Part shown: one piece after another, positions 57,700 through 64,000 of the stretch
Numbering within the stretch: the first letter of the stretch is position 1
How the letters are laid out: every line of letters starts with the position of its first letter
Assembly: GCF_002272745.1 (NCBI RefSeq)
Contig: NZ_NPBD01000007.1
Span: forward strand, 682,001 to 746,000
Origin: Terribacillus saccharophilus
GTDB taxonomy: Bacteria > Bacillota > Bacilli > Bacillales > Amphibacillaceae
DNA length: 64,000 bases
Direction: 5' to 3'
Notes under the pieces: model-generated
The model's input: the letters and a program-made list of their open reading frames with translations, nothing else
The model's database searches: none
What the model was told of the DNA's origin: nothing
Made by a program: the position numbers and the translations under genes

Positions 57700-60353
57700 G
57701 GACAATCATTCGTTTCAAATGGGTCATCGCGATTGCAGTTATCTTGATCGCGGTTGGATTGACGATTTTTTCACCGAATCTGACCCAGCTTGCATCAGAT
57801 AAGGGGCAGACACAGCTTCCAGAAGATGCTGTATCCATCCGCGCTAGCGAGATTTTAGAAGATGCCGGGGAGAATAGTAATTCACTTAGTGTTGTATTCG
57901 AGCTTGACGAGGCTTTGAATCAAGACAGTGAAGACATGATTCAGGGAGTCATCGATAAAGTCGAACAAATCGACGGTGTCAGTGAAATTACAACACCGCT
58001 GACGGATAATCAAGAAATACAGGATCAAATGATGTCAGAGGATAAAAAGACAGTCATGATGCCGGTTACGGTTGACGGATCAGATGAAGAAGCTGAGAGA
58101 ATCTCCGAGGATATCTATGATGCTGTACCTGACGATGAAACAGCATATGTGACAGGTGCATCATTGATTAATCAGGATTTCGCCAATACATCAGAAGATG
58201 GATTGAAGAAGACCGAGTTGATTACAGTATTCATTATTGTAGCATTGCTTTTGATTGTTTTCCGTTCCATCGTGACACCGTTCGTTCCTTTGATCACAGT
58301 AGGTATTACATACTTGATCAGTCAGGGAATTCTAGCTATCTTAGTAGACACTTTGGACTTTCCGATTTCAACGTTTACCCAGACATTCCTGGTGGCGATT
58401 CTATTTGGTATAGGAACAGACTATTGTATTCTGCTGCTTAGCCGTTTCCGAGAGGAGCTGGCTAATGGTCATGATAAAGTCGAAGCTACTGTTACGGCTT
58501 ATCGGACAGCCGGACGTACGTTATTCATTAGTGCCATTGCGGTATTTGTAGGATTTGCATCTATCTTCTTCGCGAAGTTTGCTATCTTCCAATCTGCAGT
58601 GGGTGTGGCAGTAGGGGTTGCGGTATTGTTAATTGTCCTTGTTACGGTATTGCCATTGTTTATGGTAACGCTGGGCGAGAAACTATTTTGGCCTTCGAAA
58701 AAAGCTGCCTCTCATGGAGATAATAAGCTATGGCATTTCCTTGGACGCCATTCGGTAGCAAGACCGGTGCTGTTCCTGGCAATCACAGCGGCTATAACAG
58801 TGCCGTTTGTGCTTACGTACGATGAACAAGTATCCTTCAACTCAACGGAAGAAATCAGCAGTGATTATAATTCAATCAAAGGGCTTAACGCAATCGGAGA
58901 CGCTATCGGAAAAGGCGAAGCGATGCCGATACAGGTTGTCATCAATGACGACGAAAATCTGACAACAGCAAACACACTGCCATATCTTGATAACTTGAGT
59001 GATGCGATCAGCAAGATTGATGGTGTGGAAAAAGTCCGGACAGCAACACAGCCTACGGGTGAGAAAATTGATGACTTGTATGTAGATTCCCAAACGGGTC
59101 AAATTGCGGATGGCATGAATGATGCAGTTGATGGAATTGGAGAAGTGCAGGATGGTCTGACGCAAGTACAAGATGGACTGAACCAAATATCTGGTCAGGC
59201 AGGCGGTGCTGGTTCATCAAGCGGTGGCGGATTATCTGATGCGACAGAAGGTCTTGGTCAAGTCAATACTGCGTTGCAGCAAGTAACTGGCCAATTGCAG
59301 CAAACTGGTAACGTCCAGCAAGCATCTGCTCAGCTGGCTGGAATCAGCGAGCAACTCACGCAGATTCAATCAGGTCTGGAACAGGCTGATACGCAATTGC
59401 AAGGACAGCAGGAGCAGGTTGGCACACTCACCGAAACACTGCAGCAGCTTGCAGATGGCGTGGGTTCGGCAAACGAAGGACTTACACAAGTATCAGATGG
59501 ACTGACAACTGCATCTGATACGCTGCGTGATATTAGCGACAGCGAGACAGTCCGTGAAACTGGTATGTATATTCCGGAGGACGCCTTGGAGGGTGACTTC
59601 CAGGAAAGTATCGATACGTATGCCTTCCGTGATGGAGAGGGCGTAACGCTTGATGTCGTATTAGGCGCTGATCCATATTCTGAGGAAGCGATTCAAACAC
59701 TGCAAACTATTAAGGACCGTATCGATGCAGAAGTGAAGGATACTCCTTATGAAAATGCGGAAATCGTTTATGGAGGAGTAACAAGCACCAACGCCGATTT
59801 GGAAGATTTATCTACATCAGATCTTTCCCGGACGATGGTCATCATGATGGTAGGATTATTCATTATCTTGACTTTACTGTTCCGTTCTATGGTCATTCCG
59901 GCTTACATGATAGGCTCCTTGCTGCTTACGTACTATACTGCTATCTCCATCACAGAATTAATCTTTGTCAACGGGTTGGACTATGCAGGTGTAAGTTGGG
60001 CTGTCCCATTCTTCAGCTTTGTAATCCTGATATCTCTCGGAGTCGATTACTCGATCTTCCTGCTTGATCGATTCACCGAAGAAGCACGTGATGATCTGCA
60101 GGTGGGCATGGTTCACTCCATGAAGAAAATGGGCGGTGTTATCATTACCGCATCCATCATTTTGGCAGGTACATTTGCTGCCATGATGCCATCAGGTGTG
60201 TTAACGCTTCTGGAAGTCGCAACAGTAATCATCATCGGTCTGTTATTGTATGGACTCGTGATTCTGCCGCTGCTTATCCCAGCAGTTGCTACGACTCTAG
60301 GTGAGCTGAACTGGTGGCCATTCAAACGGAAACGAAGAGAAGAAGATAAATAA
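57696..60353 (+). CDS. MMPL/RND-family transporter (YdgH-like)
   Basis: An 885-residue transporter with eleven to twelve transmembrane segments in two halves. Each half has the MMPL proton-relay signature: FGIGTDYCILLLSRFREEL and LGVDYSIFLLDRFTEEA. The second outer loop (about residues 470-620) is a long hydrophilic repeat-like coiled segment with recurring DGL/GL-TQV units (VQDGLTQVQDGLNQI, NEGLTQVSDGLTTA). Start is TTG overlapping the marR stop (TTGA), with AAAGGGGAG ahead. Likely exports a toxic compound or lipid-like molecule sensed by the MarR protein. Confidence 0.92.
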   Translation: MRTIIRFKWVIAIAVILIAVGLTIFSPNLTQLASDKGQTQLPEDAVSIRASEILEDAGENSNSLSVVFELDEALNQDSEDMIQGVIDKVEQIDGVSEITTPLTDNQEIQDQMMSEDKKTVMMPVTVDGSDEEAERISEDIYDAVPDDETAYVTGASLINQDFANTSEDGLKKTELITVFIIVALLLIVFRSIVTPFVPLITVGITYLISQGILAILVDTLDFPISTFTQTFLVAILFGIGTDYCILLLSRFREELANGHDKVEATVTAYRTAGRTLFISAIAVFVGFASIFFAKFAIFQSAVGVAVGVAVLLIVLVTVLPLFMVTLGEKLFWPSKKAASHGDNKLWHFLGRHSVARPVLFLAITAAITVPFVLTYDEQVSFNSTEEISSDYNSIKGLNAIGDAIGKGEAMPIQVVINDDENLTTANTLPYLDNLSDAISKIDGVEKVRTATQPTGEKIDDLYVDSQTGQIADGMNDAVDGIGEVQDGLTQVQDGLNQISGQAGGAGSSSGGGLSDATEGLGQVNTALQQVTGQLQQTGNVQQASAQLAGISEQLTQIQSGLEQADTQLQGQQEQVGTLTETLQQLADGVGSANEGLTQVSDGLTTASDTLRDISDSETVRETGMYIPEDALEGDFQESIDTYAFRDGEGVTLDVVLGADPYSEEAIQTLQTIKDRIDAEVKDTPYENAEIVYGGVTSTNADLEDLSTSDLSRTMVIMMVGLFIILTLLFRSMVIPAYMIGSLLLTYYTAISITELIFVNGLDYAGVSWAVPFFSFVILISLGVDYSIFLLDRFTEEARDDLQVGMVHSMKKMGGVIITASIILAGTFAAMMPSGVLTLLEVATVIIIGLLLYGLVILPLLIPAVATTLGELNWWPFKRKRREEDK

Positions 60354-60360
60354 GTAACAG

Positions 60361-60389
60361 GAGTGCGCCGCGAGGCGTGCTCTTTTTTT
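60361..60389 (+). terminator. Terminator after the MMPL transporter
   Basis: GAGTGCGCC, loop GCGA, GGCGTGCTC (two wobble pairs) followed by T8. Confidence 0.9.
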
Positions 60390-60445
60390 TGTGGACAAGT
60401 TTCCATACTATGCTGCATATAGTAGCTAGGAATGGAGGTATGCAG

Positions 60446-60856
60446 ATGAAACGAAGCCTTGGATTGCGTCTTGTTTTGGCTGGGACAATGGTGATAGCTG
60501 GCCTGCTCTTTTTCTTCACCGACCGATCCACCCACCCTGTTCCGTATAATGATGTCCACGAAGAGATGATCCGACACGCATTGGAGGAAGTGAACAATAC
60601 AGCAGTCGAGGAGTTGGCTGTTTATGATACGTATGAAGTACTGGGAGTTGGTTTTGAGCCGGAAGGCATCATCAGTTTGCGCATCCAGAACGAGGGAGAG
60701 GAAGTCGATCATCATATGCTGACTGTTTGGGAAGAAGTGAAAGGAGAAGCAGCTGATGTTGTGGAAGCACATGATCTAGAAGATGACATCAACCGGGAAA
60801 TAGAACTGGAGGTCACTTTGATCGGACCAGAAGGCACTGTTTTGCACACACATTAA
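60446..60856 (+). CDS. Anchored protein of unknown function, 136 residues
   Basis: A short protein with one N-terminal transmembrane segment (about residues 7-24) and an acidic soluble part (HEEMIRHALEEVNNT, EVLGVGFEPEGIISLRIQNEGEEV) ending in a possible metal-binding HTH tail. ATG 60446 lies 7 bp after GGAGG; the longer open frame would begin inside the preceding terminator and is rejected. No family recognised. Topology suggests an extracytoplasmic domain. Confidence 0.65.
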   Translation: MKRSLGLRLVLAGTMVIAGLLFFFTDRSTHPVPYNDVHEEMIRHALEEVNNTAVEELAVYDTYEVLGVGFEPEGIISLRIQNEGEEVDHHMLTVWEEVKGEAADVVEAHDLEDDINREIELEVTLIGPEGTVLHTH

Positions 60857-60928
60857 GGCTGGGCATAACCCGATATTACGTGCTTAAAGACAAGCAATAT
60901 TATCAGATTGAAAGTTTGAATAGCCTTT

Positions 60929-61090
60929 CCGGGAATACACAGCGCTTACTATGGCGACTGGTGCCCCACCTTGTGCTGACGCACTCCGGGGTCTCACCTA
61001 AGCCTTCCTCCCGCAGGATAAGGAATGCTACGGTAGCAAAGCATCGCACGAAAAAAACTACTTTATATTTTTGAGGAGTTTTCGTGTAAC
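60929..61090 (-). repeat. Dispersed repeat, copy D (inverted, long form)
   Basis: Read on the minus strand it has ACTCCT, a 61-bp insert (plus 61013-61073) with TTTTTCGTGCGA and TTCCTTATCC, then GGGAGGAAGGC, GAGACCCCGGAGTG and a terminal GTATTC. Block order and insert length match copy B, though the second half has diverged. It faces copy C 55 bp away. Confidence 0.65.
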
Positions 61091-61143
61091 TCTCTGCTAG
61101 TTAGTGGTAACCAACGTCTTTTTCATAAAGTAGACTTAAACAG

Positions 61144-61261
61144 CGCAGGCAGAATGCGAAGACTCCTGCGGGAAAAGCACTAGTCGAAGACCCCGCAGCG
61201 ATGTTTTCCGCGAGGAGGCTGAGGCTGTGCCCGTGGAAAGCGAAGTATTCTGCCGGAGCGG
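61144..61261 (+). repeat. Dispersed ~120-bp repeat, copy C (short form)
   Basis: Ends GGCAGAATGC (61148-61157) and GTATTCTGCC (61245-61254) enclose GACTCCTGCGGGAAAAGC, GAAGACCCCGCAGCG, CGAGGAGGCTGAGG and GTGGAAAGCGAA. Close to copy A throughout. Confidence 0.85.
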
Positions 61262-61274
61262 GATTCTTACTCGC

Positions 61275-61325
61275 AATCCTAACAATGCAAATTCACTTAG
61301 AAATTTGCATTGTTAGGATTTTTGT
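61275..61325 (+). repeat. Long hairpin of the AATCC family (copy 3), terminator-like
   Basis: AATCCTAACAATGCAAATT pairs perfectly over 19 bp with 61302-61320 around an 8-nt loop, then TTTTTG. It stands 13 bp after repeat copy C and 90 bp before the next gene, with no gene close upstream to terminate. Confidence 0.8.
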
Positions 61326-61410
61326 TTGACCAAGGCACTTTTTCTTTTGCTTAAAGCTGGTAGCGAACGGGTATATTAAAGCAAGAACATAATTGAAAGG
61401 GGTGAGGCGT

Positions 61411-61608
61411 ATGAAGATAGCAGGCTATTTTGGATTTTTCATCCTAGCGCTTGTCTTCCTACTAATCTTTGCATTTACAACCAATACGCTATTTCTTCTG
61501 CTCACTATTCTTTCAGGTGTAGTAGGGGCATTTTTCTTATTCCGAGAATTGAGAACAAGAGAAAAGAAAGAACCAAGAGAACGAGACTATAACCGCAAGG
61601 GGCGATAA
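61411..61608 (+). CDS. Small two-segment membrane protein, 65 residues
   Basis: Two hydrophobic stretches (about residues 4-25 and 28-46) followed by a strongly charged tail rich in Arg, Lys and Glu. ATG 61411 with AAAGGGGTGA is preferred over a TTG six codons earlier. It ends 2 bp before the hydrolase start, so they are cotranscribed. Function unknown. Confidence 0.7.
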   Translation: MKIAGYFGFFILALVFLLIFAFTTNTLFLLLTILSGVVGAFFLFRELRTREKKEPRERDYNRKGR

Positions 61609-61610
61609 TA

Positions 61611-62417
61611 ATGGGGCATGTCATTAAGACAGAATCAGGATATAACGTATTTGCGGAAGATATCGGTACAGGTACTCCTGTCGTATTTATACACGGATGG
61701 CCGGTAAACCATAAGATGTTCGAATATCAAATGAATGAGCTTCCGAAGCAAGGCTACCGCTTCATCGGTATAGATTTGCTCGGATTCGGTAAATCGGATA
61801 AGCCATGGGACAGCTACACCTATGATGCGCAGGCAGAAGCAGTACATGCTGTTGTCGAGCATCTGGGAATTGATAATTTCGTTTTAGCTGGCTTTTCGAT
61901 GGGTGGTCCGATTGCCATTCGTTATATGAATAAATATGGTCTTGCTAAAGTGAACAAGCTGCTTCTCCTAGCAGCAGCAGCTCCGGTGTTCACGCAGCGT
62001 GATGCTTATCCATTTGGTATGAAGAAGGAAGAAGCAGATGATATGATTGTGCAAATACGGGCGGATCGTCCAAATACGCTGCAAGACTTCGGTGATATGT
62101 TCTTCGCTCAAGATCATTCTGAGCCTTTTAAGGAATGGTTCTTCCATCTAGGCTTAGAAGCTAGCGGACATGGAACAATTCAGGCGATGGAAGCTCTTCG
62201 CGATGAAGATCTTCGTGCTGAACTGGTGCATATCAGCACACCGACATATATCTTCCACGGTCAAAAGGATGAGATTTGTCCGTTTGATTTCACTGCTGAA
62301 ATGACTGGCGGTATCGTCAATTCGACAATTATTCCTTTTGAAAATAGCGGCCATGGACTTATGTTCGATGAAAAAGAAAAATTCAATCAAGAGCTGCTGC
62401 GTGTTTTGCAAAGCTAA
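61611..62417 (+). CDS. Alpha/beta hydrolase
   Basis: A 268-residue alpha/beta-fold hydrolase. The oxyanion motif is FIHGWPVNH, the nucleophile elbow GFSMGG (Ser), the acid Asp lies in HGQKDEICPFD and the catalytic His in ENSGHGLMFDE. The sequence resembles the non-haem chloroperoxidase/arylesterase subgroup (GFGKSDKPWDSYTYD). Start ATG with AAGGGGCG. No signal peptide. The natural substrate is unknown. A terminator follows. Confidence 0.92.
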   Translation: MGHVIKTESGYNVFAEDIGTGTPVVFIHGWPVNHKMFEYQMNELPKQGYRFIGIDLLGFGKSDKPWDSYTYDAQAEAVHAVVEHLGIDNFVLAGFSMGGPIAIRYMNKYGLAKVNKLLLLAAAAPVFTQRDAYPFGMKKEEADDMIVQIRADRPNTLQDFGDMFFAQDHSEPFKEWFFHLGLEASGHGTIQAMEALRDEDLRAELVHISTPTYIFHGQKDEICPFDFTAEMTGGIVNSTIIPFENSGHGLMFDEKEKFNQELLRVLQS

Positions 62418-62428
62418 AGGAATTATAA

Positions 62429-62459
62429 TAGAGCTGACGGGTGAGTCAGCTCTATTTTG
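62429..62459 (+). terminator. Terminator after the hydrolase gene
   Basis: TAGAGCTGAC, loop GGGTGA, GTCAGCTCTA followed by TTTTG. Confidence 0.8.
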
Positions 62460-62480
62460 TTATGGGAAGGAGGAAAAGAG

Positions 62481-63389
62481 ATGGATGGGATTGTTACGAT
62501 TATAGGGATAGCAGTTGTCATTATACTTGTCGGGATAGCTGTATTCTACAACACGGGAGCGCGTAAACGCCCGATGCAGAATTCCGATCGGCACCGTGAG
62601 CAGTTGAAACTGCAGTATGATACGTTAAGACTACGTCCGACAGGAATAGTGGATGAGGAGCATTTCGACAGACTGAAAAAAGCATTGGATTTTGACTATT
62701 TAGATAAGATTAACGATGCTTTTCGTAAAGAGCATTACGATTGGAGTCAGAAAAAAATCAACATGCATTTCCGGGGATTATTCCGCTTCTTTATGCTTGC
62801 ATCCATTTTTCGCAGCAAGGAATTATTTGATAAGGAAATCCATCGTCTATGGGAAGTAATGCGTCAATTTGAAGACGAATACAAGAAGTTTTGTTTGGAT
62901 GTTTTTGAAGGAGAAATTACCGAAGATGCTTCTGAGCGCGGTGAGCGGCATGCTGAGGAAAGAGAACGTTTCGAGATCAAATACTTGATGCTGTTCCAAT
63001 TAGGAGAGCAGACACCAACTATATGGGGAGAATTCTTTCAATATGGTGATGGAAAAGAGTTTATCGAATATATCCGTACGCATAATCTAGAGCAGGTGAA
63101 ACAAGAGTATATGGCGGAGAATATCACTCCAGACGCAGAAAGGACATTTGAAAACTTATATAACCAGATTAAATGGGGTATGGAGGCAGATGCTGATGAA
63201 CTTCGTGATCATCAAGCGGACCCTGAAGGCGATGCAGAGGATAAAGAGATGGATGTGAGTATCCTCTATTTCCTTAGTATCCGAGGGGAGTCGACGGAGG
63301 AGGAAGAAGAGGAGTTATCGCTGTATACCGGTAAAGGCAGCGGGTTTTATGCTACCAATGTATCGTACGGTCAGATGCAAAAGCAATAA
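62481..63389 (+). CDS. Anchored helical protein of unknown function, 302 residues
   Basis: One N-terminal transmembrane segment (about residues 4-25), then a largely helical, highly charged cytoplasmic or extracellular body with FDYLDKINDAFRKEHYDWSQ, MHFRGLFRFFMLASIF and YLMLFQLGEQTPTIWGEFFQY. An acidic low-complexity stretch (TEEEEEELS) lies near the end. ATG 62481 follows GGAAGGAGG. No family was recognised. A hairpin of the AATCC family lies 57 bp after its stop. Confidence 0.7.
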   Translation: MDGIVTIIGIAVVIILVGIAVFYNTGARKRPMQNSDRHREQLKLQYDTLRLRPTGIVDEEHFDRLKKALDFDYLDKINDAFRKEHYDWSQKKINMHFRGLFRFFMLASIFRSKELFDKEIHRLWEVMRQFEDEYKKFCLDVFEGEITEDASERGERHAEERERFEIKYLMLFQLGEQTPTIWGEFFQYGDGKEFIEYIRTHNLEQVKQEYMAENITPDAERTFENLYNQIKWGMEADADELRDHQADPEGDAEDKEMDVSILYFLSIRGESTEEEEEELSLYTGKGSGFYATNVSYGQMQKQ

Positions 63390-63445
63390 GCTTGGACATA
63401 TTAGAACAAAGTTAAGACCAACAAGACTTTTTTGAAAAAACAATA

Positions 63446-63502
63446 AAATCCAAACTCATGCGAATTTCTACTTAAGAATTTGCGTGAGTTTGGATTTTTA
63501 TT
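63446..63502 (+). repeat. Long hairpin of the AATCC family (copy 4), terminator
   Basis: A 21-bp stem (63446-63466 with 63477-63497) with two wobble pairs and a 10-nt loop, followed by TTTTTATTTGAC. It begins AAATCCAAACTCATGCG. The sequence after it (TTTGACTAGCGC) resembles that after copy 3 (TTTGACCAAGGC). Confidence 0.8.
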
Positions 63503-63595
63503 TGACTAGCGCTTTTATCGCATTCATTTTTTCATACTACCTTTAGTCGGTGGTGAATAAGCTAGTCCTGAAGGGGGCTTGGTTTATGCATCATT

Positions 63596-64000
63596 ATCGG
63601 AGAATTAAACGTAAGCAACTGATGGCTATATGTTTGCTTATTATGCTGTTGCTTTGTCTGTTTGCCCTCTTGTTGAAAAGTGCTTCTCCCAATCAGTCTA
63701 AAAAGACAGTGGAAGATTTTTATACTTTAGAACAGAAGGGCGAATTTGCTACCTCCTGGGGTTTGCTGCATAAGGATTTGCAGGCTAGATTTCCTCTTAA
63801 GGATTATGTGACGGATCGTTCTCACGTATTTATGGGGCATTTTGGTGCAGACTCTTTTTCATTTGAAATAGAAAAGGGAGAAAAGCAGAAGAAGTGGCGA
63901 GCAGGACCAAATGGACAGACCTATAAAGACGTCTATTCCTATACAGTCAAACAGAATTATCAAGGGAAGTACGGACGCTTTTCCTTTGTGCAGTATGTCT
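63596..64000 (+). CDS. Anchored protein, 5' part only (runs off the window)
   Basis: An ATG at 63596 with AAGGGGGC upstream opens a frame that stays open to the window end, giving 135 visible residues. After a basic start (HHYRRIKRKQ) comes one transmembrane segment (about residues 13-30). The following domain begins KKTVEDFYTLEQKGEFATSW, a helix-rich opening like that of NTF2/DUF4878-type extracytoplasmic domains, with FSFEIEKGEKQKKW and YSYTVKQNY strands after it. It is likely a surface-exposed anchored protein. The C-terminus and final length are unknown. Confidence 0.7.

Overview
The window reads as a chromosomal segment of a Bacillaceae bacterium. The GC content is low to moderate, Shine-Dalgarno sites are strong (AAGGAG/GGAGG), and GTG and TTG starts are common. 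CcpA cre sites, a Zur box, SigA promoters and gene pairs familiar from Bacillus subtilis recur (putB/putC-like, ydaK/ydaM/ydaJ-like, swrC with its TetR gene, ydgG/ydgH-like, licBCA/licR-like). The gas-vesicle cluster has the Bacillus megaterium gene order. A halotolerant soil or sediment Bacillaceae of the Terribacillus/Virgibacillus type would fit, but the genus cannot be fixed from the sequence alone. No rRNA, tRNA, CRISPR array, transposase or prophage genes were seen.

Layout. 1-3.7 kb: polyphosphate genes (partial ppx, ppk) and a small anchored protein. 3.7-10.3 kb, minus strand: an exopolysaccharide locus with a membrane-anchored GH10 enzyme, a BcsA-like synthase carrying two PilZ domains, a cyclic-di-GMP-II riboswitch with a terminator, then a degenerate GGDEF membrane protein, a second processive glycosyltransferase and a GH8-like protein. 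10.4-13 kb: proline catabolism (proline dehydrogenase, P5C dehydrogenase). 13-13.4 kb: three tandem 126-bp structured repeats. 13.7-17.5 kb: zinc-starvation locus (three COG0523 GTPases and zinc-free ribosomal protein S14) with two Zur boxes. 17.5-23.6 kb: chemoreceptor, PutR-like regulator, pentapeptide-repeat protein, STAS-like protein and an orphan Rap-like protein. 23.8-28.1 kb: cellobiose-type PTS operon with GH1 enzyme and GntR regulator. 28.1-32.9 kb: RpiR regulator and the gluconate genes gnd, gntK, gntP. 33.3-36.9 kb: sodium:solute symporter pair, LysE exporter, AraC regulator. 37.1-42 kb: gas-vesicle cluster gvpQ-B-R-F-G-L-S-K-J-T-U, with no gvpN. 42-47.7 kb: LtrA, SwrC-type RND pump, TetR regulator. 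47.8-51.9 kb: second cellobiose/lichenan PTS with LicR-type activator. 51.9-56.9 kb: small membrane protein, NTF2-like protein, GH30 and GH3 glycosidases. 57.2-60.4 kb: MarR regulator and MMPL transporter. 60.4-64 kb: small anchored proteins, an alpha/beta hydrolase, and dispersed repeats.

How the genes work together. Carbon use is dominated by beta-glucans: secreted GH3, anchored GH30 and GH10, two cellobiose-type PTS systems and a GH1 phospho-beta-glucosidase, with cre sites on both PTS operons and the gluconate genes. The strongest unusual signal is the polysaccharide locus, where cyclic di-GMP appears to act three times: an RNA switch on the ydaK-like operon, a degenerate GGDEF receptor, and two PilZ domains on the synthase. 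Intergenic DNA carries three repeat families (126-bp tandem units, 120-180 bp units with inverted ends, and long terminator-like hairpins), all showing compensatory base changes.
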